From positions 1 to 53,629 of the forward strand of contig NZ_LMTZ01000131.1 of the NCBI RefSeq assembly GCF_001456025.1: a DNA stretch of 53,629 nt. The letters are read 5' to 3'. Within the stretch, counting starts at the first letter, position 1; each line of letters starts with the position of its first letter. Below the pieces are notes generated by a model that was not told where the DNA came from, searched no databases, and worked only from the letters and a program-made list of their open reading frames with translations. This document shows, in pieces, positions 1-8,799 of this stretch. Position numbers and translations under genes: made by a program. The stretch comes from Mastigocoleus testarum BC008 (lineage in GTDB: Bacteria; Cyanobacteriota; Cyanobacteriia; Cyanobacteriales; Nostocaceae).

Positions 1-164
1 CACTGCAATTAATTAATCCACAACACCTAAAAAATTGGTTTACAAATTGTTGTTACTGTACCTCATAAACCCCAAATATGCTGTATGATAGAAGAAAATG
101 AAATAATAATTAAAATATTAACAGCTTCGCTCAATAAATTAAAAAAACAATAATTCACTCATAA

Positions 165-424
165 CCCATAATTCATTACTCATTACTGTGCAAACACATG
201 TAGCTATAGCTACAGAAGCTACGGAACCGCCGGTACGCTAACGCTAGCTACGCGCCCCGCTATAGCTAGAGCCTGCGGCGACGGCAGATCCGCAGGTAAC
301 GTAGTTATAGCCTATAGCTGCGCTACCTACGGATCCGGAGCCGCTAACATTACTTATTACTCATTACTTATTACTCATTACTTGTTACTCATTACTTGTT
401 ACTTATTACTTATTCTCATTCTCA
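165..424. repeat. Heptanucleotide (STRR-type) repeats flanking a palindrome-rich GC island
   Basis: Two runs of 7-bp units of the form TCATTAC/TTATTAC (about 165-187 and 347-424) flank a GC-rich island at about 198-352. The island holds a perfect 14-bp palindrome (GTAGCTATAGCTAC, 200-213) and a stem CTGCGG/CCGCAG (273-278 with 290-295). Heptamer arrays of this kind are known from heterocystous cyanobacteria as STRR sequences. No coding potential is seen in bases 1-487, so this stretch is the leader of the transporter gene downstream. Confidence 0.7.
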
Positions 425-487
425 TGTTTCCCATAATACCTGCTATCTTTTAACCTAGTTTCTGGACGTGCATACTTGGGAGTCAAC

Positions 488-1738
488 ATGGAACGCCTCG
501 TGTCAGTACTGGGTTTATTTGTTTTTGTGGGTATATCTTATGGCTTGTCAGTTAATCGCCGCGCTATACGATGGCAACCAGTACTATGGGGAATAGCTTT
601 ACAATTAATTTTTGGAGTATTAATTCTTAAAACAGCATTAGGTTTTGCAGTATTCAAGTTTTTGGGGGATGTAGTCAGCCGCTTTTTAGATTTTTCTGAT
701 GTGGGAGCAAAGTTTGTCTTTGGCGATAATTTTGAAGAACATTTCATCGCTTTCAAAGTTTTACCAACTATAATATTTTTCTCTTCATTTATTACTGTTC
801 TTTACCACTATGGGATTTTACAACGAATTGTGGGAGTAGTAGCAGTTGTAATGATGAAAACTATGAAAACATCTGGTTCGGAATCACTTTCTGCGGCTGC
901 GAATATTTTTGTGGGACAAACGGAAGCACCACTACTAATTAAACCCTATGTTGAAAAGATGACTAAGTCAGAACTACATGCGATTATGACGGGGGGGTTT
1001 GCAACGATCGCGGGTGGTTTGATGGCTGCATATATTTCCTTTGGGGTACCAGCAGAACATTTAATTGCTGCTTCGGTGATGTCTGCACCAGCAGCTCTTG
1101 CAGTTTCTAAAATACTTTACCCAGAAACTGAAGAATCTCTAACAGCAGGTAAAGTAAAAATCAAAGTAGAAAGTACCTATGCAAATGCGATCGATGCTGC
1201 TGCAACTGGCGCTAGTGATGGAATGAAGTTAGCCTTAAATGTTGCGGCGATGTTGATTGCTTTTTTGGGTTTATTGGCTTTGGTAAACGGATTTTTAGGA
1301 TGGATTGGTTCTCGCATCGGCGTACAAGAATTGTCGTTGGAGTGGATTTTTTCTTACATACTTGCACCGGTAGCTTGGCTGATGGGAGTTCCTTGGGCTG
1401 ATAGTCCAGCAGTAGGGGTATTGTTGGGAAAGAAAACGATTTTGAATGAATTTGTTGCTTATTTAGATTTAAAAGCAATTATCGAGAATATCGACAAAAT
1501 TAAAAGTGGTGAAACTGTATCTAAGTCTTTACCGGTAATATCTGAACGAGCCAAGCTAATTGCAATCTATGCACTATGCGGATTCTCAAATGTTGGTTCT
1601 ATTGGGATTCAAATAGGCGGAATTGGCGCGATCGCACCGAGTCGTCAAGCGGATTTGGCGCAGATGGGAATTAGAGCCATGATTGGTGGAAGTATTGCTT
1701 GCTTTATGACAGCCTGTATTGCTGGAATATTATTGTAA
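488..1738 (+). CDS. CNT-family (NupC-like) concentrative nucleoside transporter
   Basis: A 416-residue inner-membrane protein of the concentrative nucleoside transporter family, which takes up nucleosides by cation symport. Hydrophobic helices run through the whole chain. The family hallmarks are present: the GQTEAPLLIKPY stretch with the following TGGFATIAGG, the LLGKKTILNEFVAY stretch, and the C-terminal CGFSNVGSIGIQIGG segment. In CNT structures the Gln-Thr-Glu and Asn-Glu positions contact nucleoside or cation. Length matches bacterial CNTs (about 400). The ATG at 488 is preferred over an in-frame TTG at 476 because GGAG (479-482) lies five bases upstream of it. The gene stands alone; the next gene is about 270 bases downstream. 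A weak hairpin with a T run follows at 1749-1767. Nucleoside preference cannot be read from the sequence. Confidence 0.9.
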   Translation: MERLVSVLGLFVFVGISYGLSVNRRAIRWQPVLWGIALQLIFGVLILKTALGFAVFKFLGDVVSRFLDFSDVGAKFVFGDNFEEHFIAFKVLPTIIFFSSFITVLYHYGILQRIVGVVAVVMMKTMKTSGSESLSAAANIFVGQTEAPLLIKPYVEKMTKSELHAIMTGGFATIAGGLMAAYISFGVPAEHLIAASVMSAPAALAVSKILYPETEESLTAGKVKIKVESTYANAIDAAATGASDGMKLALNVAAMLIAFLGLLALVNGFLGWIGSRIGVQELSLEWIFSYILAPVAWLMGVPWADSPAVGVLLGKKTILNEFVAYLDLKAIIENIDKIKSGETVSKSLPVISERAKLIAIYALCGFSNVGSIGIQIGGIGAIAPSRQADLAQMGIRAMIGGSIACFMTACIAGILL

Positions 1739-1748
1739 TACATGTGAT

Positions 1749-1767
1749 AAAAAATGTGTTATTTTTT
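1749..1767 (+). terminator. Possible weak intrinsic terminator after the transporter gene
   Basis: AAAAAAT and ATTTTTT can pair around a 5-base loop and end in a T run, 11 bases after the transporter stop. The stem has no GC pairs, so termination strength is doubtful. Confidence 0.3.
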
Positions 1768-2010
1768 ACAATCTTTTGAATTATAAGTTATAACTTTTGA
1801 AACATTTCTTGGGATAGTTGATATTTATTTGTTGCAAAGATGTTTGTTCTTTGCACAAGAATATCAATCATCTCAATCATCAAAATGGTTAAATCTCATC
1901 CATTTTAGAATTTTAAGTTTTGGAAGTTTAAGTGTTAAAAGCTTGAGTTTCATAAGCTGGAGTTTCCCTTGAATGCAAACTACGAGTTTAAAAATGGGTG
2001 AGGTTTGTTG

Positions 2011-3831
2011 GTGAGTAAAATGCCCAATTTATCAGATGAGGAGATTTCCGTGGGTTGTTTCTACCGTTTTTCCCCGAAAAAAAATTATTTACTGGCTTTT
2101 GGACTAGTAATTACAACAATAAACTCAATATTTTTAAATTCAGTATTCTTTTCTCCTTCCAGCTTCGCTCAAGATAGCGATCACAATTCAGAATTCTCTT
2201 TTCCTTCCAGCTTTGGTCGAGCAAGTGATCGCAATTCAGAGCAGATTTTGGGTCAGTCACAGTTTTCGTCTACCTTATTTTCTGACCTTGGGATAAATTT
2301 TTGGGCAAGTCCTTTTATTCAAGCTTTGGTGGAGAGGAATGTAATTACCGGCTTTCCTGATGGTACCTTCAGACCAAACCAACCAGTTAAACGTGCTGAA
2401 TTTGCAACTATGTTGCAAAAAGCTTTTAATCAAAATCCCGTTAGACAGTTGAATCCGGGAGGATTTGCAGATGTTCCAACTAATTATTGGGCATCTTCAG
2501 CAATTAGGGAAGCCTATGAGACTGGATTTATGTCGGGTTATCCAGGAAATCTATTTCAACCAAATCAAGAAATTCTCAAGGTCCAAGCAATTGTTGCTTT
2601 AACCAACGGTTTGGGATTAATCCGTGAGGACGCCTCAAATGATATTTTAGCTACTTATTATAGTGATGCTTTTTCAATTCCAAACTATGCAACCAATAGT
2701 GTATTTGCGGCAACAAAAGCTAATATGGTTGTAAATTATCCTGATGTAGGCGTTCTTAATCCTGTAGGAATTTTAACTCGCGCCGAAACCGCAGCATTAA
2801 TATATCAGGCTTTAGTTACACAGGGTCAGGTACAACCCTTAGCAAGTAATATACCTGCAGCCAGTTATGTAGTTGCTGCAACTCCTAATTCAAACTCCAA
2901 TAATAAAGATATTCTATCTGTGGCTTCCTCTAGTAATTCTTTTACTACCTTAACCTCTCTACTAAAATCAACTGGTTTAGCAAATATTCTCCAAAAACCT
3001 GGTCCATACACAATTTTCGCTCCTACCAACGAAGCATTTGCAGCTTTACCACCAGATGTTGTAGAGCAATTGCGGCAGCCAAAAAATAAAGAAGTACTGA
3101 TAAGTATCTTAAAATATCACGTCGTTCCTGGAGAACTTGCTGCAAATCAACTTTCAGGGGGAAAACTCCAAACCTTTGAAGGAGAAACTATCCAGATTCG
3201 AGTTGATTCCAACAGTAATCAAATTGCGGTCAATAACACGAGCGTTATCCAAGCAGATATTAAGGCTAATAACGGTGTCATTCATGCAGTCAATCAGGTA
3301 TTGATTCCACCCGATTTGGGCGATCCTGAAAAACCAAAAACTGATACTGAAATTGGGACTGCAGAAAATAATCGAGACAATAACACAGATAGCGATAATG
3401 TGAAACCAGGTCGTGCGACTCGCGGAGGTTCAAGCTATATTGGCGTTGCAGCAAATTTTGGTCTGGAAGGTGATACGGAACTGGGCGAGACAAATTTTGC
3501 AGTAATTAGCAAAATCGGTTTAACAAAGTCTCTTTCAGTACGACCTGCAGCAGTAATTGGAGACGATACTGTATTTTTGGTTCCCCTGACCTTAGATTTT
3601 TCCGGACGTAAAACACCATCTATAGCTGGAAAATCTGTTGGTATTTCTCCTTATCTTGGCGCTGGTGTAGCGATTGAAGCTGGCGATGATACAGATGTTG
3701 GTTTATTGGTTACTGGTGGTGTAGATGTTCCATTAGGTTCTCGTTTTACCATTAATGGTAGTGCTAACGCTGCTTTTCTGGATGACGACACAGATGTCGG
3801 TTTAATGTTTGGCGTCGGTTATAACTTTTAG
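2011..3831 (+). CDS. SLH-fasciclin-beta-barrel cell-envelope protein
   Basis: A 606-residue envelope protein with an unusual order of parts. Residues ~25-55 form a hydrophobic export signal ending near SFAQ. Two clear SLH repeats (about 90-140 and 150-200, with typical GFPDGTFRPNQPVKRAEFA and YWASSAIREAYETGFMSGYP) and a weaker third (to ~275) follow. A fasciclin/FAS1 domain (about 300-435) shows the YTIFAPTNEAFAALP and LKYHVVPGEL signatures. The last ~130 residues are alternating beta strands rich in Asp-Asp-Thr turns and end in a terminal Phe, as in outer-membrane barrels. SLH domains bind peptidoglycan-linked polymers; FAS1 domains mediate adhesion. GAGG at 2000-2003 favours the GTG at 2011; in-frame TTGs at 2005 and 2008 and an ATG at 2020 are alternatives. 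The gene is monocistronic. SLH plus FAS1 plus a barrel in one chain is the notable point. Confidence 0.8.
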   Translation: MSKMPNLSDEEISVGCFYRFSPKKNYLLAFGLVITTINSIFLNSVFFSPSSFAQDSDHNSEFSFPSSFGRASDRNSEQILGQSQFSSTLFSDLGINFWASPFIQALVERNVITGFPDGTFRPNQPVKRAEFATMLQKAFNQNPVRQLNPGGFADVPTNYWASSAIREAYETGFMSGYPGNLFQPNQEILKVQAIVALTNGLGLIREDASNDILATYYSDAFSIPNYATNSVFAATKANMVVNYPDVGVLNPVGILTRAETAALIYQALVTQGQVQPLASNIPAASYVVAATPNSNSNNKDILSVASSSNSFTTLTSLLKSTGLANILQKPGPYTIFAPTNEAFAALPPDVVEQLRQPKNKEVLISILKYHVVPGELAANQLSGGKLQTFEGETIQIRVDSNSNQIAVNNTSVIQADIKANNGVIHAVNQVLIPPDLGDPEKPKTDTEIGTAENNRDNNTDSDNVKPGRATRGGSSYIGVAANFGLEGDTELGETNFAVISKIGLTKSLSVRPAAVIGDDTVFLVPLTLDFSGRKTPSIAGKSVGISPYLGAGVAIEAGDDTDVGLLVTGGVDVPLGSRFTINGSANAAFLDDDTDVGLMFGVGYNF

Positions 3832-4500
3832 CTCACTACAAATAGCTGACAAAAAAATTGTTATTACTGTTGTGTAACTTTTTAAAACGACAACTCAATA
3901 AGACATCAAGGGGATCTATCCTCATTGAATGATATATTTTATTCGTAGGGGCGCACCGATGTGCGCCCAATCAAGGATCTGTACCCAATCAAGGATCTGT
4001 ACCCAATCAAGGATCTGTACCCAATCAAGGATCTGTACCCAATCAAAGATCTGCACCCAATCAAGGATCTGTACCCAATCAAGGATCTGCACCCAATCAA
4101 AGATCTGCACCCAATCACCGATCAATACCCTACCGAGAATCTACATCCGAGCGAGAACCTGCTGCAGGTAGCCAATTAGCATCAGGTTGAACTTACCTAT
4201 AAACGATAAGCTTTGATGTTATTAGGAAATTCTAAATAAAAAATATACCACTCATCAGGGCGCACCGATCTGCATCTTTAGTGCCGATGTACGCCCCTAT
4301 GATAGTAATTAATCATACACGATTATAAAGTTAATTAATAACTTAAGTTGCTACACTCCTACCAGGCGGAGTAACCATATTGAAACAACTTATCCTGAAG
4401 TTACACAATCACAATCAATACTCGCGCCCTGGAAGTTGTAAAATTTTTGTTAAATCAACAAACATTTACAATCGGTAGTTATATCCGTAGGGTAGCCAGC
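3832..4500. other. Intergenic region with an 18-bp repeat array and GC-rich imperfect inverted segments
   Basis: Between the SLH protein and the phosphoketolase-like gene. It holds the 18-bp tandem array and two copies of a GGGCGCACCGAT-type segment, one just before the array (about 3949-3968) and one after it (about 4258-4300). Similar text is common between genes of filamentous cyanobacteria. No convincing gene is seen, although two overlapping frames stay open through the array because its period is a multiple of three. Confidence 0.6.
3967..4146. repeat. 18-bp direct tandem repeat array, about ten units
   Basis: Units of CCAATCAAGGATCTGTAC repeat without spacers from 3967. The first four are identical; the fifth to eighth differ only at two positions (G/A in AAGGAT and T/C in CTGTAC); the ninth and tenth (4111-4146) are degenerate. 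Because 18 is divisible by three, six-residue repeats appear in open frames on both strands. These look like a by-product of the period rather than a gene. Confidence 0.9.
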
Positions 4501-6714
4501 ATGACAGCAATAACTCCAAAGGTGACTTCCGCTCACCCCCCATTTTGTGAAGGTATTCAATATTTCGGGGAAGCATTTCCGGAATTTGAAAAGTATGGAC
4601 AAACAAATGCGATCGCATCCGGAAAAACTTCAGTTAGCGACCCTCAAGACCCTACAGCAGTTTATCAAACCTTACTTGCTGCCGATGCTTTACGTTACCT
4701 AACACTACAAATTACTGGAAGTAAAGCTTCAGGACATCCGGGTGGTTTTGCTTCCCAAGCTGAGGCTTATGCTGCGCTGGTCATGCTGGGTTACAAGAAT
4801 ATTATCACCGAAGTGGGACACCACGCCCCAGGATTTTATAGTGCGATGTTCCTTGACCGTTCTTTAGAAGATATGGGAATTAGGACTGTTCAACAATTAC
4901 GCGATCGCTTCCGAGAACGTCATGGATTGTTAGGACATCTTTCTGGTTTTATTCCTGGGATTTTGGCACCTGCAGGACCTTTGGGACAAGGTCAACATTT
5001 TGCAATGTCAGCTGCGTTTTTACACCGGGATAAACTATTCCCGTTTACCGTTGGTGATGGTGGGTTGGGTGAACCTTATGTCATGAGTTCCATTGCTCAC
5101 TTCAATACTGCATACCCCGAAGTCACCAATTTCTTACCGGTATTAGTATGGAACGGTTACAGTCAGGAACACCACAGCATGGTTTCCCTTAAAACCAACG
5201 ATGAGATGATTGCTTATTGGCTCGGTAATGGTTTTAAGAAAGTTGTTATAGTTGACGCAAAAGATTTTGACGATCAAGAACAACCGGGCGACTACGTTGA
5301 CAGTACTGCTTTTTCCTTCACTGGACGCCTTGCTTTTACCAAAGCTGTACTTGTAGGTGTAAATGAAGCTGCACGTTCGGCGCTAAGCGGTAATTTAACG
5401 GTATTCATAATTAAACAACTCAAAGGTGCAGGGGTTCATGCAAAGGGTTCTAAGTCCCACAACCTATATCCTAAAGATACCTTAGACGCGCCTCACATGA
5501 TTGAAGCTTTGAAAGCACGCGCTCTCAATCTTGAAGCCTGGGAAATCGTGCGGACAAACTGCGAGCGTGCGGGTGGTGGACCTGCAGGAAAGACAGTTGT
5601 AACCGAATCTGAATTAGAATTACCCAAATTAGGTCAGTTAACTTTAGAAGAATATCCTGTAGGTGGAGATGCTAAAATTTCCACTACAGCTATGGGAGAA
5701 TTAGTCGCTCAAGTCGGAAAAACTGACAAAAATTTCGTTGTCAGTAACGCCGATGGTAACCAAGCATCCCAAATCGGTAACATCAACGCAGCCCTCAAAA
5801 TTGTTCACCCGACCACCGACGATACCTACTATCAAGCACCCAATGGACAAGTTTACGAACCTTTGAGTGAAGATGCTTGTGCCGGGTTCGCTGCTGGTTT
5901 ATGTTTGATGGGTGGACGTAGTTTGTGGTGTTCCTACGAATCTTTTGCCATTAATGGTTTACCAATTTGGCAGACTGTTACCCAAGCAATGGCGGAATTA
6001 AGACGTCCCACACCTTCAACTATTACTTTATTCACCGCAGGGGCATTAGAGCAAGGACGTAACGGTTGGACTCACCAGCGTCCGGAAATTGAAGCTTATT
6101 TTGCAGCGATGATGCGCAACGGTAATATTTTCCCTTTATTCCCCACAGATGCCAATAGCATCCAAACTTGTTATGAGTGGGCATTAAATACTAAAAATAA
6201 AGGAATTGTTATCACCGCAAGTAAATCACCCTTACCAATCCGCACTACTTTTGAACAGACTCGCCAAGGTTTGCACGATGGTGCAATAGTATTACAGGAA
6301 ACTTCCGGAACCAAGAAAGTTGTCTTTGCTGTGGTTGGGGATATGATTCTCAAACCAGTTTATGAAGCTGCTAAAATCCTAGAAACAGAAGGAATTGGTG
6401 TCAAAATTGTTTCAGTAATTAACCCCCGTCGTTTGTACCTTCCCCACGAAACCGCTTGGGATACCTGTTCTCAACCCGATGGTATTTTCTTAGACAACAT
6501 CAAATTCGCCCAAATCTTTGATGGTGATGCTTTAATTGGCGTTACCGGTGGTGCAGGCGCAATGTTAGAACCAATCATGCTCAGAAGTACCGCCCCTCGG
6601 ACAACTGTTGCTTGGAAACGGGGAGAAACCACCTCAAGCGCTGGCGAACTCATGGCGTTTAATGGTATTACTGCTGAAACTTTAGTTAGAAAAGTCAAGC
6701 AGTTGGTGAAGTAA
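4501..6714 (+). CDS. Divergent phosphoketolase/transketolase-like thiamine-diphosphate enzyme
   Basis: A 737-residue member of the transketolase/phosphoketolase superfamily. The N-terminal half has SGHPGG (transketolase-like) and the ThDP/Mg motif that begins GDGGLGEPY and ends about 30 residues later in VWNGYS. The C-terminal half has CSYESFAINGLPIW, RNGWTHQRP and FPTDANS, which match the phosphoketolase pattern (YEAF, NGxxHQ, PxDANxL). Phosphoketolases cleave xylulose-5-P or fructose-6-P to acetyl-P; cyanobacteria often carry a canonical enzyme (~800 residues) plus a shorter, less understood paralogue, which this resembles. The ATG at 4501 is chosen; an upstream in-frame TTG adds 18 poorly convincing residues. 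A strong terminator follows at 6889. Substrate is uncertain: the superfamily call is firm, the phosphoketolase activity is inferred. Confidence 0.75.
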   Translation: MTAITPKVTSAHPPFCEGIQYFGEAFPEFEKYGQTNAIASGKTSVSDPQDPTAVYQTLLAADALRYLTLQITGSKASGHPGGFASQAEAYAALVMLGYKNIITEVGHHAPGFYSAMFLDRSLEDMGIRTVQQLRDRFRERHGLLGHLSGFIPGILAPAGPLGQGQHFAMSAAFLHRDKLFPFTVGDGGLGEPYVMSSIAHFNTAYPEVTNFLPVLVWNGYSQEHHSMVSLKTNDEMIAYWLGNGFKKVVIVDAKDFDDQEQPGDYVDSTAFSFTGRLAFTKAVLVGVNEAARSALSGNLTVFIIKQLKGAGVHAKGSKSHNLYPKDTLDAPHMIEALKARALNLEAWEIVRTNCERAGGGPAGKTVVTESELELPKLGQLTLEEYPVGGDAKISTTAMGELVAQVGKTDKNFVVSNADGNQASQIGNINAALKIVHPTTDDTYYQAPNGQVYEPLSEDACAGFAAGLCLMGGRSLWCSYESFAINGLPIWQTVTQAMAELRRPTPSTITLFTAGALEQGRNGWTHQRPEIEAYFAAMMRNGNIFPLFPTDANSIQTCYEWALNTKNKGIVITASKSPLPIRTTFEQTRQGLHDGAIVLQETSGTKKVVFAVVGDMILKPVYEAAKILETEGIGVKIVSVINPRRLYLPHETAWDTCSQPDGIFLDNIKFAQIFDGDALIGVTGGAGAMLEPIMLRSTAPRTTVAWKRGETTSSAGELMAFNGITAETLVRKVKQLVK

Positions 6715-6888
6715 ATTGGTGAATCAACGCGATCGTCTGACTGGTCGCACTACGTAATAAAGTTAGGACATTAGTAAATCTTGTTTGTCCTACGGAGACG
6801 CTAATGTCGTCAGATGCGCACAATTCGCTAATGACTTGCAGGTAGCGTTATAGCTATTTAATTAAGGATTTATTCAATAAATTTGATA

Positions 6889-6917
6889 CCGCTCTTCAAT
6901 CAAGAGAGCGGTTTTTT
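6889..6917 (+). terminator. Intrinsic terminator of the phosphoketolase-like gene
   Basis: CCGCTCT (6889-6895) pairs with AGAGCGG (6905-6911) across a 9-base loop and is followed at once by six T residues (6912-6917). This is a textbook rho-independent terminator, about 175 bases past the stop codon. Confidence 0.85.
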
Positions 6918-7104
6918 AAGCGGTGCTATATTATACTTTTAATATGCGCGGCACACTTTGTAGAGACATGTTAACCGCTCAAAAGGTAGCAGTTATGTCC
7001 CTTAGTTAGCAAAGCTTAGATAGTGTTACTGGGCTACGATCTGAAAATTAAGGCATTATGTCCTGCTAATACACTTTGCAATGAATGCGCCTGAAATTAT
7101 TTTG

Positions 7105-7169
7105 GTTCGCAAGTTATAATTTTGACAAAATTATATGTGTCAGACTAAGTAAAATATTTTCTTGCGAAC
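7105..7169. repeat. Nested inverted repeat (hairpin within 9-bp terminal repeats)
   Basis: GTTCGCAAG (7105-7113) is exactly inverted as CTTGCGAAC (7161-7169). Just inside the left arm is a perfect 10-bp stem around a single A (7115-7135). This may be a miniature foldback element or a structured transcript; no neighbouring gene explains it. Confidence 0.6.
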
Positions 7170-7496
7170 TAAATTAAAACAACTGACAGCGTTATGTGCT
7201 TTGCATAGAAATTACATTTGATTTTTTACTTCAAGTCTGCACCTTGAAATTGGAAAACTTCGGTCGGCTTATTAGCTGCACGGTATAACTCCTGAAACCA
7301 ATTTGTTCTCAATGTTGTCTAAGAGAATGTTTAAAAAGTCGTCATATTATTTACCTAATATATCTTTGATTTCCTTAAATCCCCCGTTCGCGCAGTGGGT
7401 TGAGCGTATTAGGGTAATTTTGCCACCTTTTTAAGGGGTAGGGGGGATCTCAATAATGATTTTGGGTAATAAGCGATACTTTCCAGAAATCCTCTA

Positions 7497-7724
7497 ATGA
7501 GTTCTAGGATACTTACTTTTTATCCCCAAAGTTCACATGTTGCTAATAATAATCAAACTGAATTCAAATATATACAGGAGTATTCTTTATTTTTATCAAT
7601 AAGAGAAAGAAAATATGGTTATTCAAGTTTTAATGAGGTTTTTCTCCAAGCCATTGATACTGATATCCCAAATAAAGTTATGAATACACTTAAGTCTAAA
7701 CCCAAAGCTCTTAATTCGATCTAA
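7497..7724 (+). CDS. Doubtful small ORF, 75 residues
   Basis: A 75-codon frame with an ATG start. The predicted protein is hydrophilic, has no signal peptide or membrane segment, and contains no motif I recognise. No Shine-Dalgarno sequence lies before the ATG, and the flanks are repeat-rich. It may be a remnant or a chance frame. It is listed because it fills an otherwise empty stretch and is on the same strand as the next gene. Confidence 0.2.
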   Translation: MSSRILTFYPQSSHVANNNQTEFKYIQEYSLFLSIRERKYGYSSFNEVFLQAIDTDIPNKVMNTLKSKPKALNSI

Positions 7725-7879
7725 TTACCTGTATTTTATATTACGAGTTAATAATTTTTCTCTTGCCAAGTATAAAATAAATAAATAGGCCGATACCAAG
7801 TATAAGACCTAAATTGAATCGAGATAAATTTGGTTAAGATATAATACGAACAAGTAAGTTACATAAGGATTTTATAGTC

Positions 7880-8599
7880 GTGCATAATGATTTACTGGGA
7901 CTGGAAATAACTACACAAGATATCCAAAAACTAACGAATTTACCAATTAAACATAAACCAAAAATTATTATTAATTCAATCAAGAGATTGTTCCAATTAT
8001 TAATGGAAAAAGTCAAGGGTCCAGAAGGTGCAACTATATTTTTTATGGCTCTAGCTGGAATAGTTAGTAGCTATGTTATTTTTACTTTGTTCATTTTTTC
8101 ATTTATTTCCTGGTTACCATTTCCATCATGGTTATCCTTTATCGGATTCTGCTTTTTTTCAGTATTTGGAGTACAATTATTTTTAAATATATCCTCAAAA
8201 AATAATGCCAAAAAGCTACGCGAAAGTATGACTTATTCCTTAGAAAATCTTTTAAGAGATGTCGAAAGGTTTAACTCAGTAGTGAAAGCTATAGATATTA
8301 ACGATCAAATTGAAGCTGCAGGTAATGATGGAGTTAGTATCGCTAATAGAAGTAAAGTAATTCAAACTTTGAGAATGACCAGAGACGATTTAGTCCGTGC
8401 ATTAAAAACTGAAAGAATTATACGAGAAAATAAAGATTTTATTATTAATCAACCAGAACTATTTGCAAGTAATTTAGCAACTTTGACTGCAGTTGATTTT
8501 ACAGAAGAAGCCACAGAACACGGAAGATTACTCAATGAAGCTTTACAAATTGCTCTTGACGTCCAGCATGAAATGAAAAATTTACAGAGCCAACAATAA
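7880..8599 (+). CDS. Hypothetical protein with two central membrane helices
   Basis: A 239-residue protein I do not recognise. Residues ~1-45 are polar. Two adjacent hydrophobic helices occupy about 52-105 (FFMALAGIVSSYVIFTLFIF and a Trp/Phe-rich second span), giving a membrane hairpin with both tails on the same side. Residues ~110-239 look like a long, charged, mostly helical region (LRESMTYSLENLLRDVERFN; later many E/K/R/L heptad-like patterns), so coiled-coil assembly is possible. The GTG start has AAGGA at 7864-7868, an 11-base spacing. The gene is apparently alone; the DUF1350 gene starts 200 bases later. Function is unknown. Confidence 0.6.
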   Translation: MHNDLLGLEITTQDIQKLTNLPIKHKPKIIINSIKRLFQLLMEKVKGPEGATIFFMALAGIVSSYVIFTLFIFSFISWLPFPSWLSFIGFCFFSVFGVQLFLNISSKNNAKKLRESMTYSLENLLRDVERFNSVVKAIDINDQIEAAGNDGVSIANRSKVIQTLRMTRDDLVRALKTERIIRENKDFIINQPELFASNLATLTAVDFTEEATEHGRLLNEALQIALDVQHEMKNLQSQQ

Positions 8600-8799
8600 A
8601 ATAAATTCCAACTGCAGCGATTATTTTTTTACAACATATTCATATCTTAATTAAACAAAATACTTCCAGTCTATTTCTTAACCAACTTCTGTCTTAAATA
8701 TTATTAGAAACTCTTCAGGCTTAATATTTGATATATTTAGATATAAATTACTGTTAAAAATTATTAATTTTTCACTTTTATCTCTTTGAAGAGTGATCC

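Larger units (their letters stand above)
6715..7496. other. Intergenic region with a terminator and hairpin repeats
   Basis: No gene seen. It holds the terminator at 6889-6917, a segment with CCTACGGAGACGCTAATG (about 6789-6806) resembling cyanobacterial dispersed palindromes, a nested hairpin at 7105-7169, and a foldback with AAATCCCCC near 7379 and GGGGGGATCT near 7442 that looks like the ends of a small degenerate repeat. Confidence 0.6.

Noticed and set aside
3967..4146. CRISPR array
   Set aside because: The 18-bp units are directly adjacent, with no spacers, and are shorter than CRISPR repeats.
3929..4171. Protein-coding genes with six-residue repeats on both strands
   Set aside because: The open frames exist because the repeat period is a multiple of three; no ribosome site or non-repetitive domain supports them.
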